Source: Nemertoderma westbladi (lineage: Eukaryota > Xenacoelomorpha > Nemertodermatida > Nemertodermatidae). Taken from it: a stretch of 64,000 nucleotides of DNA. Shown here piece after piece: positions 10,874 to 22,479 of this stretch. Made by a program: the position numbers and the translations under genes. Location of the stretch: contig JAUCBJ010008566.1 in NCBI GenBank assembly GCA_032718475.1, forward strand, positions 1 to 64,000, written 5' to 3'. The notes under the pieces are model-generated. The model saw only the letters and a list, made by a program, of their open reading frames with translations, had not been told where the DNA came from and made no database searches. The first letter of the stretch is position 1. Each line of letters starts with the position of its first letter.

Positions 10874-12060
10874 TGTAAAAGCTTTTGCGGATATAATCAG
10901 TCCCCTTGCCCGCAAAGTACCGTGTGGGTGTTTTAACGGACATAAAAGTTGTTTTTCTATATGTGTGCTTTGGCGGACATGGCAAGACACAAAACCCGCA
11001 ATGCGTCAAATCCTCTAGCACAGTGTAGCCTTGATGATTCAGATTACGACATCTAACAGCTGGTTGCTGGCATGGAAACGGCCGTTGGACACATGGTTCT
11101 TTGTTCAGCTTAACAGCCAATCAGAGCGATTTTTACTTTAGACGTGGAGATATTCTACAGATCGTACTAGGCGTGTTCAGTCTTACTGTTTTCTGTGTTA
11201 CAGTTTTGTTGTTGCTTCTAGGCCAAGAACACCGGCTCTGGAGTCAATTTGTTTCAGACTTTAGAAGAAACATTAGTAGGCTTAGATTATAGAACGTATA
11301 ACTGTTATCAGTACAATCAGTGCTACATTAATGCACGGTGCAAGTCACTGCAACATACATTATTATACTGCTATTTACTGTTGTCATTATTTGTATCAGT
11401 TGGTTGAATATTATTACTTGGAGAACATCGATAAATAACCCAAATTTCCCAATTTTCTTGATACACTACAGGTTAGAGAGACAGGTTACATATAGCGATT
11501 GCGACTTATATTATCGTGGTTTGTAGTGAATTTAATGCTATTTGATAGGCACTACATGAGTCAATTGCTGTTCTCTTTATGTATGATAAAATTCATTGAC
11601 GGTCGGCAGATTAGTGTGCAGTATTGTGCTGTACCGGTAGTGTGCATGATTGTGGCTGATAACTAAGCATTTCCTAAAGAATGCGCCTCATACGTGAATC
11701 ATAAGCCTTACCTTCTTACCGTTGTGTTTAGTATAAGTCATATCTCTGTTTACCTAGATAGAGCGCCACGTCCTAAAGGAACTGTTAATATTTCCCGAAA
11801 GTGAATAATATTCGTCAGAAATTATTTATTAACGATCAATCGAATAATACAGTAAGCTTACACTGCAATAAAATCTAAGCCCTCCGAATCCAGTCTCCCG
11901 GGTATATCCAGCGGGTGAATGGACGCGCACTAGGCTGGCTTCGGCTAATGTTGTGTTTATTGGTATTAAATACTTGTCATATGTTGAAGTCTATTTATAA
12001 ACCAAAAGACATATAAATTTTGGCAGGTTAAACTGCTAAAGGTCTTCAAAAGCGCGTACA
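10874..12060 (+). repeat. 3' LTR of BEL copy B
   Basis: Begins TGTAAAAGC (10874) directly after the purine-rich GGGAGCGG, and ends GCGCGTACA (12060), 1187 bp. It is more diverged than the other LTRs, which suits an older copy. Small frames inside it (10842-11526) are not genes. Confidence 0.8.
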
Positions 12061-12733
12061 AGGATCGTAAACTAATATAATGGCATTTAACTGCGAGGCA
12101 TACAGTAGTCAGCTCGTTCAACCTAATTTGTTCGGACCAGACCAGACTGCAGAGCTCAGACTCAGTTTGAGAGCCAGTACACTCAGGACAAGCAAGCGAA
12201 TCAACTATGACTGGGAGAAACTCAGAACTGACAATGCAGTAAAGGAAGCTCACACAGTAAAAAGTTCAACATCGCAAGAGAGAAAAGATGTTAAGATACT
12301 CCACTTGTGATTCGTTTATGGATTTGTTTTTCCCGAACACATTTACTGCCGTCAAGAAGACAACAGATTTATTGGACAATTCGTGCGCTTTACAACCAAA
12401 TCCCAGGTCATAACTCCCACAGAAGTTCTCTAAGAGTACAAGAGCTGCGTTACGATAGTGTTTCATACTTTCGAGATACTTTTCCACAGCTGATAGAACT
12501 TTGAAGCACATCGGGTTTATATTATTAAAATTTTGAAATTCATGAAAAGTCATAAAAATTGGTAAAATTTCAAATAAAATTTTCTATATTACATGGTGTA
12601 GTAAAGACATTAGGAATTTCATATAAATATTATTGGTTGGCTTAAATATCTCAAGATTTGCAGGCAAATAATAAATATTTTTGAGCCGTCCAGCATGCAT
12701 TCTTAAATTATTGAGAATGCATGCTGGATGGCT
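12061..12733. other. Unassigned spacer
   Basis: AT-rich sequence between the LTR of copy B and the 29-bp satellite. Short frames on both strands (such as 12080-12310) show no recognisable domain. I see nothing I can support here. Confidence 0.5.
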
Positions 12734-14745
12734 TCGAACTATTTGACCAACCGAACCATGATCCGAACAATTTGACCAACCGAACCATGATCCCAACAAT
12801 TTGACCAACCGAACCATGATCCCAACAATTTGACCAACCGAACCATGATCCGAACTATTTGACCAACCGAACCATGATCCGAACAATTTGACCAACCGAA
12901 CCATGATCCCAACAATTTGACCAACCGAACCATGATCCCAACAATTTGACCAACCGAACCATGATCCGAACAATTTGACCAACCGAACCATGATCCCAAC
13001 AATTTGACCAACCGAACCATGATCCCAGCAATTTGACCAACCGAACCATGATCCCAACAATTTGACCAACCGAACCATGATCCCAACAATTTGACCAACC
13101 GAACCATGATCCCAGCAATTTGACCAACCGAACCATGATCCCAACAATTTGACCAACCGAACCATGATCCCAACAATTTGACCAACCGAACCATGATCCG
13201 AACAATTTGACCAACCGAACCATGATCCCAACAATTTGACCAACCGAACCATGATCCGAACAATTTGACCAACCGAACCATGATCCCAACAATTTGACCA
13301 ACCGAACCATGATCCCAACAATTTGACCAACCGAACCATGATCCCAACAATTTGACCAACCGAACCATGATCCCAACAATTTGACCAACCGAACCATGAT
13401 CCCAACAATTTGACCAACCGAACCATGATCCGAACAATTTGACCAACCGAACCATGATCCCAACAATTTGACCAACCGAACCATGATCCCAACAATTTGA
13501 CCAACCGAACCATGATCCCAACAATTTGACCAACCGAACCATGATCCCAACAATTTGACCAACCGAACCATGATCCCAACAATTTGACCAACCGAACCAT
13601 GATCCCAACAATTTGACCAACCGAACCATGATCCCAACAATTTGACCAACCGAACCATGATCCCAACAATTTGACCAACCGAACCATGATCCGAACAATT
13701 TGACCAACCGAACCATGATCCGAACAATTTGACCAACCGAACCATGATCCCAACAATTTGACCAACCGAACCATGATCCGAACAATTTGACCAACCGAAC
13801 CATGATCCGAACAATTTGACCAACCGAACCATGATCCGAACAATTTGACCAACCGAACCATGATCCCAACAATTTGACCAACCGAACCATGATCCGAACA
13901 ATTTGACCAACCGAACCATGATCCCAACAATTTGACCAACCGAACCATGATCCGAACAATTTGACCAACCGAACCATGATCCCAACAATTTGACTAACCG
14001 AACCATGATCCCAACAATTTGACCAACCGAACCATGATCCCAACAATTTGACCAACCGAACCATGATCCCAACAATTTGACCAACCGAACCATGATCCCA
14101 ACAATTTGACCAACCGAACCATGATCCGAACAATTTGACCAACCGAACCATTATCCCAACAATTTGACCAACCGAACCATGATCCCAACAATTTGACCAA
14201 CCGAACCATGATCCCAGCAATTTGACCAACCGAACCATGATCCCAACAATTTGACCAACCGAACCATGATCCCAACAATTTGACCAACCGAACCATGATC
14301 CGAACTATTTGACCAACCGAACCATGATCCGAACAATTTGACCAACCGAACCATGATCCCAACAATTTGACCAACCGAACCATGATCCCAACAATTTGAC
14401 CAACCGAACCATGATCCGAACAATTTGACCAACCGAACCATGATCCCAACAATTTGACCAACCGAACCATGATCCGAACAATTTGACCAACCGAACCATG
14501 ATCCCAACAATTTGACCAACCGAACCATGATCCGAACAATTTGACCAACCGAACCATGATCCCAACAATTTGACCAACCGAACCATGATCCCAACAATTT
14601 GACCAACCGAACCATGATCCCAACAATTTGACCAACCGAACCATGATCCCAACAATTTGACCAACCGAACCATGATCCCAACAATTTGACCAACCGAACC
14701 ATGATCCCAACAATTTGACCAACCGAACCATCATCCGAACAATTT
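12734..14745. repeat. 29-bp satellite array, about 69 units
   Basis: The unit is AATTTGACCAACCGAACCAT followed by GATCCCAAC, tandem and nearly perfect over 2.0 kb. Units differ mainly at one site (ATCCCAAC or ATCCGAAC), with rarer CCCAGC and GAACTAT forms. A group of variants near 12838-12990 recurs near 14300-14450, pointing to internal block duplication. Each unit carries an ATG on the minus strand. The unit lacks stop codons in all minus frames and 29 is not a multiple of 3, so long overlapping minus frames (up to about 500 codons) arise without coding meaning. Confidence 0.95.
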
Positions 14746-14829
14746 TTGAATATGAGGGGAGGAGAGTAAAATACTATTGAGTTTTTCAGCTGTATCACCA
14801 GTGATTACCGGTATTTAGATTAGAATTAA

Positions 14830-16193
14830 CCCTTTTAGGGCCGGGCGTTTTTTACCCCCGCTTAGGACCAGCAGGGGGGGGGGTCGAATCGACCCATCCT
14901 TAATATCTCGGCCCCGTTTTGGTCAATCGTCTTGACATTTGGTGCATATATACTATGATATGTCCTCTACAAGTTGGTGAAGTGGTAGCACCTAGTTACT
15001 GTCGGTTTGCCTAGTTACTTAGTTACTGCCTAGTTACTGGCTGTCTGTCTGTTGTCTGTTCTTTTGGATGTACATACAATACAGAAAAATTTTATCATGG
15101 CTTAGTTTCATTCAACAACATACTCACTGTATGTGGATAATGGTTTCTTTACCAACGCATGACGCTCTGGTCTGCTAGTCTGTAGGTCTGTTCAACTTTG
15201 TCTGTCTGTCCGACTGTCTGTCTGCTTGTCTGTCAATTAGAATTACAGTAATGCTTGTAAAGTTCTATATAATTTTGGAAAAAACACAATACAATTTCAA
15301 TAATTAGATATTATTGATTTACTCATATGAATTTTATGTTTATCGATGAGTGTAGCATTTACCTTAAATAATGAACAGATAGACCGACAAACAGACAGAC
15401 AGACATACAATAAATTACAGACACCACAGACGTCATAAAATGTCTGTTTGAACCAAATGTCTGTTCTTATACTGCAATTTAGTAGATAAATGTACTTGAC
15501 TAAAATGGACAGACGGACAGACCGACAAACAGACAGACAGACAGAAATTAATTTGCTGTCCACCACTTCTCTTCTCACCAGCCGGATACCACAGCTCATG
15601 GTTGTGTACAGGTTGATCCTGCCGGCGGAAACTGTGCCCAGCAAACATCAGGTGGAATTTCTGCAGGGTGATGCTGGGTTTTGGCAATGATATGTTACCA
15701 TTGTTGTATAACACATCATTGCTTATTTGTGCGTTATATGCAACGTTATGCAATTTATACAATTTATCCTTGAATTGTCTTGATTTACTTGTAAGAAATT
15801 TATATTTCATTGATAATTGTAGCATACCAGAGAAACAGACAGACGGCGGACAAACAGACAGACGGACATACAGACAGACAAGCAGACTGGCAGACAGACA
15901 GACATAAACGTCGTATAAATTTCAGAGACCTCATACGTTATAAAATATCTCAAGTAAGCAATTGAGGGTGCTTACACTGCAAAGTAATAGATACAATAAT
16001 ACTTACGTACCATATTTTTCATAGTTTGAAAATTGACAGACACATTTGACAGACAGCCAGACAGACATGAGCGTATATCTTTTTACAAGTTTATGTCCTT
16101 TCGGTAGAGCAACTATATTGGGAAATATATTCAGCAGCTCAAGTCTTTACATATTTTTACAGCACCAGCGCAAACACCAGGGGGTCGATTCGA

Positions 16194-16224
<31 letters not shown>

Positions 16225-16235
16225 CTCTAACAGGG
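14830..16235. mobile_element. piggyBac-type non-autonomous element (MITE)
   Basis: The element is flanked by TTAA on both sides (14826-14829 and 16236-16239). Its ends are inverted repeats: CCCTTTTAGGGCCGG on the left against the complement of CCGGCTCTAACAGGG on the right. Further in, both ends have a G or C run next to GGTCGAATCGACCC-like sequence. TTAA flanks plus CCCT-type ends are the hallmark of piggyBac elements. The 1.4 kb interior has no transposase; it holds GACAGACAGA-type simple repeats and a LINE fragment. A long C run (about 16193-16222) is part of the right end. Confidence 0.8.
15433..15825 (-). pseudogene. LINE C-terminal tail fragment inside the MITE
   Basis: The minus-strand translation contains LMFAGHSFRRQDQPVHNHELW, resembling the conserved C-terminal tail downstream of the RT domain in RTE/CR1-like LINEs (LRFAGHCxR...LVLW). 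A second, better copy is at 21948-22376. The rest of the frame runs into GACA simple repeats, and no RT core is present. It was probably captured by the MITE. Confidence 0.5.
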
Positions 16236-16303
16236 TTAAGTAGTTCCTTGCTGTATGTACCTTTAATCTATAAAGTTGTACTACTTAATGTCACCTAAAT
16301 TAT

Positions 16304-16702
16304 TTGTACTGTAGTCAAAGAATGGATAGAACAATGGATAGAAGAACATGTGTTGTCAAGCGACGGTGTGTCAGTGGAGATAGAGATAATCGGGGTAGTC
16401 CCCGTTTGTTTCCTGAAATTCGAAATGGACGAAGTAGTGCGCAAGGGTCTCGTGTCACTAGTAACGGGTCGCCATCAATGGGAACCCGGTTTGTTAATAG
16501 AGTTCACGGGGTATACCGATCTGCGAGGAGTTGTGTGTCTGCGGATGATGATGGTGAGATGGTTGAAGATCCATCGAGAGAAGGCAATGATAAAATAGAT
16601 AGAACGGGGGGAGGTAGGCGAAAAGTTATGGAAGATACTATTAAATACACAAGAAATTCGCGACGGAGCGCGACGCCTTACAGGGAAATTATCCACCAAT
16701 AA
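16304..16702 (+). pseudogene. Fragment of the 45-bp-repeat orphan gene
   Basis: This frame of 132 codons matches the last part of the 642-residue ORF at 22868-24796: the RGSPRLFPEI segment, the SPSMGTRFVNRVHGVYRSA module and the acidic EMVEDPS stretch. It has only one trace of the 15-residue repeat, and the first ~30 codons do not match. The stop overlaps an AATAAA signal (16698-16703) exactly as in the long paralogue, and the 3' flanks are also similar. It begins shortly after the right end of the MITE. It is most likely a 5'-truncated copy; function unknown. Confidence 0.5.
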
Positions 16703-17900
16703 ATCGACAAAAAATAAAATATTCCAAAGTTTATAAGTTTAACATTTTGATTTTATACAGTAGTAGGAAGAACACCACTTATGGAAGCCAGACTTTTTTA
16801 TGCGAAAAAAGTATTAATTTAGCTTAATTAGGTCTTTAATTCTAAAAAAAATTAATACAGTTTACATACCGTACAGAAGGCACTGCGTAAACAGAATTCC
16901 TACTGGTATCCGGTACCGGAGTCCTAGAGTAGGCGAATCTAGTTATTTTAATTATTATTGTATAATTTGGTTATATTGGTCAGGCACAAACCCTAATTAA
17001 AACTGTAATGTAACTCTAACCCTAAGTCATGGGGCTCTAATCTAAGAAATTTTGTGGAATTTTGAACCATTACCAAAGGCCAAACTAAATCGCAAATAAT
17101 TACAAATAGGAAACGAAAATAAAAATAAGTGCGTGAAAAATATGATGAAAATGAACATGCTGGTTCCAAAAAATGTAGTATCGGATAATAAAAATGGAAA
17201 ATTACGGACAGACGGAGGAGTAGTCTTTATAGTGAATTTTTTAAAATCTCACGCAGGCTGCTAGGGGGCGACAAATTTTTTTTCATATTTTTATGTACTT
17301 TTGATAATTTTCTTTTTGATGGTACATCGTTTTCTATGCATTTTTTAACCACATTGGAGATATATACAAAATAAGAACAAAGCAGAGGTTGGGCTTCCCC
17401 CTTAATATATTGCGCAGTTTTTCGTATATTTAAATATCGCATGCTACTTCTAGTTACCGAGATATAAGTCATTCATGTGCGACAGGTTAGTGTAAATGTT
17501 TTTCCTTCCCCCGAGATTCCGATCACCTTATAGAATTAATTAAATTATTCTGGAACATCAATCTTTCTATCCTTATTTTCCCATCATTTAAATAATGATA
17601 TTTTTTCACTTTACGCGACACGACAAATATAACTCTACGATAATTGTTACATAATTATATAGTGACATATGTGGAAGTAATTAAAAAATAAAGCACAATA
17701 TTATCATTACCGAATATAATTCAGAGTATGTATTTATGTTGGGTGGGGGTCCAAGTCGTCTCGGTTTCTATGTTGTCTCTTTAGCACACATTGGGGTTTC
17801 CTTGAGTTTGATGATGGCAGCGAGTTAGAAGCTGGTTAACTCGTCACCCCGGGCTGCCTCATCGCCGAAGTCCAGGGCACGCCAGGGGCGTCGTCCCCCT
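16703..17900. other. Spacer with a shared 75-bp block
   Basis: AT-rich sequence with no supported gene. A block at 17505-17580 (CCCCCGAGATTCCGATCA and onward) recurs at 27028-27100 next to another repeat, so it belongs to some dispersed element. The frame at 17227-17472 has no recognisable feature. Confidence 0.5.
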
Positions 17901-17907
17901 CAGAGGC

Positions 17908-18565
17908 ACAGACAGCTAGCTCGTAAGAGAGCAAATTGCAGCCTTCGACGTATGCCACGTAGCACTTTTCCTAGACCACGTTCCCGCATGCCTTCATTGG
18001 TATTTACTAGGGACTCTGCGATGTGGGATATAAATATGTCTGTCTGTTTACACCACACACCGACTGTTGTGCTGATGAGTGGTGGAAAGGAGATCCTCCA
18101 GGCCTCACATACGTCGCAGTAGTGGTCTTGCTTCGCGTGGACTTGTTGTTCTAGGATTCACTGACTGGTTGGTCTGGGCGTAGAAGGGTGCATTGGCATG
18201 TACAACAGCAATGTCGAAAGACGCAACCCTCTGATTGGCCCAGATCCCATGTGCAACAAGGTCCGCCTGAACCCCACCGACTGTCAGTCCCTGCTCATTG
18301 AGACCTGACTTGAGGGTTACCTCTCGTTCGACCATCGATTTCCCTACCACCACCGCAATGAGGACTACAAATACCTCTCTCACCTCATTATGCCTCTTGA
18401 TGACCAAGCCACCAGTCTTGCAGCTGAGGGCATGTGTACAGGTGGATGGCTGACCACATCCCTCACATCGCTGACCTGGTGGTGTAAGGCCATAGCAGAG
18501 AGCGAGTCCATCTCGGAATATTTCTAGGTCCAGGTCTGTGTTGTCGAGTGCAGAAGGTTGGGCAG
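17908..18565 (-). pseudogene. Restriction-like endonuclease part of RLE element 1
   Basis: After the stop that closes the RT frame at 18566, the homologous sequence resumes one frame over. It shows a CX2C...HX4C zinc motif (QRCEGCG with HALSC), the KRHNEVRE motif, and acidic residues spaced like a PD-(D/E)XK nuclease (QADLVAHGIW, then FDIAVVHANAPF). A further frame change precedes a terminal region ending LRASCLCL near 17908. The nuclease would nick the target DNA to prime reverse transcription. At least two frameshifts separate it from a working protein. Confidence 0.55.
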
Positions 18566-20266
18566 TCAGCCAGCTGCCAGCTTGTTGGTAGCTGTCTGGG
18601 TAACTGTTCGACTGCAGTTGGTTGGGAGCGATTCAAGTGCAGACTTCATGGAAGCCTTGAAGGCTGCCTCCTGCTCTGTCCTGCACTGTGCCATGGCTGT
18701 TTTGAGGGTCGCCTGATGATCAGCCACTCGGAGGTCGTTACCAGTCATGATGGACTCGACAATCATCGCCGTTCCGGTGATAGAAGCTGCCCATGATGGT
18801 TCAATCCTCGCGACTAGATCCCGAATTCCTATGCCACCATGGCGGGAGGGCAGCAGAAACAGATTCGTTGGATTGGTGGCTGATGGAGTACCAAATAGTG
18901 CTGGAATGGAGTGCAAAGGAGTAGAAAAAGCGGTTTGCGCGGCAAAGGAGTGTGGATCGTATTGTGGCTCTACATCACTCGCTATTGTATTGACCACTTG
19001 GAGGAGGTAGTCCCACTCATGCTGTACGCATCGAGACATTCCTGTGTGGGCTGTCTGGGGGTACTCCCCTGTTACCTCACTGAGCTTGGTTATACTCTGT
19101 ACCCATCTCCCTACTTTGTCTTTCACGAATTGCTTGCACCCCTCTGAGTCGCCTATGAACCCACCAAGGAATTTGTGGCCAGTGACCACTTGTATATTCC
19201 ACTTTCTGAATATGGTACGAGCTTGCTCTTCCAGCCTGGGCTTTACCACCAGGAAGAATTTGGTGGGCTCTGGGTTGTAGCCTATTGTGGGGCCACTTGT
19301 GGTGAGCTGGATCCACAATTTGTACACAGCGGCTAGCTTGCCTGCAGTGGAGGAGTCATCTGTAAACCAGCATTGGCGACTTGTCTCAGTTGGACCTGAG
19401 GTGGTGATTAAGGTTTGCTGAGGCTTCGTGGTGTTGATGTCTACAGTGGCGTTGCTAGTGGTCGATGAAGCCGAGATGTTGCCTGGGATACGAGACTGAT
19501 TACGCAGGGGCTGTGGAGATGGTGCGGTGGTGCTCAAAGGGTCTGCATTGTCTTTCCTCTCAGACTGAGCTGGTTTGAGGGCACGGACTAGAGGCAAGGT
19601 GCCACACCCACACATTAGCATGGCAAGGGGATCGCTCTGAGTCATGCCCTCTGCACTCCAAAGTGGTTCCTCACTACCGTGGAGGTATAATGTGACATGC
19701 CCATTATAGGCATTATAAAGGAACCTGGAGCACCGGTGCCAGTAGTGATGGCAGTTCATGAAGGCAACTGGGCAACTAAGTGAGTTAAAGGCGTTTGTTG
19801 CATCAATGTGGAGCATACAGTCGGAAGATTGGTCATCGAATAATGCTGACATGGCATGGATTCCACCCTCGATGCCCGCTTTAACGTCTGCACACAGCTG
19901 ATCCACACCAAATTCTACGAAGAAATCCATATTGGTGGCTGAGGCGAGGCAGTTGGCAAGGAGGCGGTATAGAACCTCCCCGATGCCGATAGGGCGGACT
20001 CCTGGCTGTTTGTCAAGGGCTATAAATCTACAAGCCCTGAGTGCCCTGATCTCGCCCCAGGGAACTACGGAGTTTGCTAACCGCCATGCCAGCCCGGATA
20101 CTGCCTCACGGTATCGAGCACTGTGGGAATTGTATCTGGTCAGTACTGCATTCCAAAACTCGGCATCGTCTCCCATTGGTCCGGCTGACCCTTTGAGTAT
20201 ATGGGTGACTTTAAGGCCCAGCTGCCAAAGTGACATCCACACCCTCAAATGGAGGGAGAGGATCAT
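18566..20266 (-). pseudogene. Reverse transcriptase part of RLE element 1
   Basis: A 566-codon frame with RT motifs in order: RFIALDKQPGVRPIGIGE, DATNAFNSL (motif A), GMTQSDPLAM (motif B) and FTDDSS (motif C), then the thumb-like GHKFLGGFIG. Compared with element 3, motif B has Ser for Gly (TQSDP for TQGDP) and motif C is FTDD rather than YADD. A Ser/Thr/Asn-rich insert of about 60 residues sits between motifs B and C. Only the start codon of this open segment is known, not the true protein start. Neighbouring frames hold the endonuclease and the pre-RT region. Confidence 0.75.
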
Positions 20267-20543
20267 CGTTCTTGAGAATGTCTGAATAAATGGGCATCTG
20301 TGGAGGATGTTTTTGGGCCAACAAGTCTCTCACAGTGGTGCCTTGAGGTTGACCCTCGGTTTGTGACTCTGGATCCAAGACACCTCCGTTATCCCGATAT
20401 GTGACCCAATGAATGGTTGCTCAGTTCTGTCCTGCAAGTATCTTTCTGTTAAAGATCTTCGCTGTGTTGCCTGCCTTTGAGCCCTTGTGGGTTGGGAATT
20501 TGTTGCTGCTGCGCTCTGCTGCTGTTACCAGAAGGCTGCGTGA

Positions 20544-21850
20544 TTAATCACTGGATGTCTGGGCCTTTTTCACATCAGGATCACGTTGGAACAAGGTGGA
20601 CATGAGAAACAAATGTCGCTCTGATGGGTGGTTGCCATTTGTCACATAGTTAAACTCATTTGCAAGCAACTCATTAGCTTTTCTGCCTATGTTACCTCCT
20701 GGAACGAGATAACGGCGACCTGGTAGCTTAATGAGGCAGGCATGGCGGCTCTGTTGATGTTCCAGGTGCATTAACCCAGTCCCCCTTGAAGGAGGATTCT
20801 AAGAATTCGGTGGTTGGGGGATTCTGCATTGTACCATACATATTGATATTCTGTATTCCTTATGTGGGCTGCTCACTGTCGCTGGGGTTCCCCTTGGCAC
20901 ATGTGTTTGGGCAAGCAAATGGAGAAAAGTCCCTGGCATCAGTGGAGATGTCTTCATCGCTAATTACGGGAGATGGTGGGGCATCTAATTAGAGTGATTT
21001 AGTGATGGCTGGAGTGGTCCTTGTTGGGTTCCTATACATACAGTCCCATTACCATGGGCATACAGTCTTTGCAGCCTGACTTTGATTTCACACAGCTACA
21101 TCTGCTGGTGGGGCTACATCCTCTTGCGTCATACCTGCAGCATCTATGTGGTTGTATGGATGACTGTGACAATTAGGCTCTCCCATGGTTTATTGAGTTG
21201 TTGCTTGGAATGCATTGACAGATCATCTGCTGAGCTTGGTTGATCGGCTGGGGTGGACAGACTGAGTACTGGGCGTGTCGGGTTGGCATAAGAACTGGAA
21301 CAGGCAAGAACATTTACCCCAGTTGCTGAACTGTCATTGTACATGATCGCTGAATCCGCCAGGGGTTGTGTGCCAAAGGCAGGGCTTGCAAGAATGGGCC
21401 AATCAACGGGTGGGTCAGCCGGGTCGGTTAAGCAGTCATTCTGGCTTGCTTGATTACGTAAATCAACAGTTCCCTCATTGGGGATGGATGGGTTGCACCT
21501 GGAGGTGCTGCTAGATGCTCGGAATTGGCTGACCCGGCGATTGCGGGCTTATTGTCGGAACTTGTGGCAGCCTGATCAGCTAGCAAAGAAGCTCCATCGG
21601 CTGGTTCAACAAGAGTGAACATCTGGGCATCGGGGCCATCTGTGGGTCTGGTTTCTGTGGGACTATCAGGCAGGGTCTCATCTGCATCCACAAGGGTATC
21701 CTCGTCCGCCAATATATCGCTAGGTTTGGGTGGATGTGAGAATGGGCTACTACTAGGATCGGCATGCTGCATTGCAGCTGCATTTTCAAGAATGCTGTGC
21801 CGGCTTATCGACAAAATTGCACAGCCACAACTCCCTATCACCCATGACAT
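20544..21850 (-). pseudogene. N-terminal and pre-RT remnants of RLE element 1
   Basis: The frame at 20544-20771 (with LPGRRYLVPGGNIGRKANEL) aligns with the pre-RT segment of element 3 that contains YRLPGGAVGRDV. The frame at 21428-21850 is acidic, rich in Asp, Pro and Ser, and may be its divergent N-terminal region. Between them lie about 650 bp without a supported frame. Plus-strand frames here are shadows. Confidence 0.45.
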
Positions 21851-21947
21851 TTGCTAGATCATCGGCATCTTCAAGGCCAGTGTCCTTTAAGATATGTCTC
21901 AAGAAAGTCATGGGCTGTCCACCATGCTTATTCACTCCATGAGGCTG

Positions 21948-22440
21948 TCAAAGTACAAGATTATGCACTGGCTGGTCCTCACGGCGAAAGCAATGTCCTG
22001 CAAAGCGGAGGCGATTTTGTTCTAGTGTCAAGCTTGGGGGAACCAATGAGACACCTCCAATGTTATATAGTGTCTGGTTGGAGATGTGTGCATTGTACTT
22101 GACACAATGAACCCGGCGTAGCATTCTTGTGCATGTGCCATCCAGAGATTTGGTGTCCTCAGCAGTTAGAGCGCAGCATGGACTCCCATTGTGCCGTTGT
22201 GAGAATGGGCTGGTCATTGAGGTATCCCTAGTATCTTGGACTGGTGAAGGTTCTAAGTAGCTGCTGGGTTGGATTAGCCTGGAACCTTGTATCATTCCCC
22301 CTTCAGCGCATAACCCGTATTTTGAAGGGGCACAGTTATGACACACTCGCTCAGGCTTGATGCAAGCGCATCTCAAACAACGGCCTGATTTGCCGTTGCA
22401 TCCGCAGCAGCTAGCATTTAGGGTAGAAGATAATCTTCCC
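21948..22440 (-). pseudogene. Cys-rich domain followed by a LINE tail fragment
   Basis: The minus-strand translation opens with a dense Cys cluster (CCGCNGKSGRCLRCAC, then CHNC and GLC), a likely zinc-binding module. It later contains LRFAGHCFRREDQPVHNLVL, resembling the C-terminal tail of RTE/CR1-like RT proteins, ending at a stop near 21948. The first part may be the N-terminus of RLE element 1; the second looks like a piece of another LINE joined to it. Confidence 0.45.
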
Positions 22441-22479
22441 TGAATGCAATTTTTGCATGTCCCCCCTGACGAGCAGTAT

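Larger units (their letters stand above)
5790..12060 (+). mobile_element. BEL/Pao retrotransposon copy B, 3' half
   Basis: Plus-strand remains of a BEL element cut at 5790 by the LTR of copy A: end of pol with integrase, a 1.6 kb spacer, a third ORF with CCHC knuckles, a polypurine-like stretch (10865-10873) and the 3' LTR. Its 5' half should lie beyond the left edge, on the far side of copy A. Confidence 0.8.
17908..22440 (-). mobile_element. RLE-type non-LTR retrotransposon 1, decayed
   Basis: Read on the minus strand: a Cys-rich N-terminal segment (about 22410-22300), a LINE-tail fragment (about 22140-21948), an acidic region (21850-21428), a region matching the pre-RT part of element 3 (20771-20544), an RT domain (20266-18566), and, one frameshift later, a zinc motif and restriction-like endonuclease ending near 17908. 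The parts are in different frames, so this copy is inactive. Its endonuclease differs enough from element 3 to suggest a separate lineage. Confidence 0.7.

Noticed and set aside
12584-14798. Minus-strand frames of up to about 500 codons (MVRLVKLLGSWFGWSN repeats)
   Set aside because: They come from a 29-bp unit without minus-strand stops; all three frames are open and identical in kind, with no flanking gene structure.
15611-15623. GGTTGATCCTGCC, identical to the conserved start of small-subunit rRNA
   Set aside because: Only 13 bases match. The flanks do not look like 18S, and the opposite strand reads DQPVHN, part of a LINE tail also seen at 21948, so it is chance.
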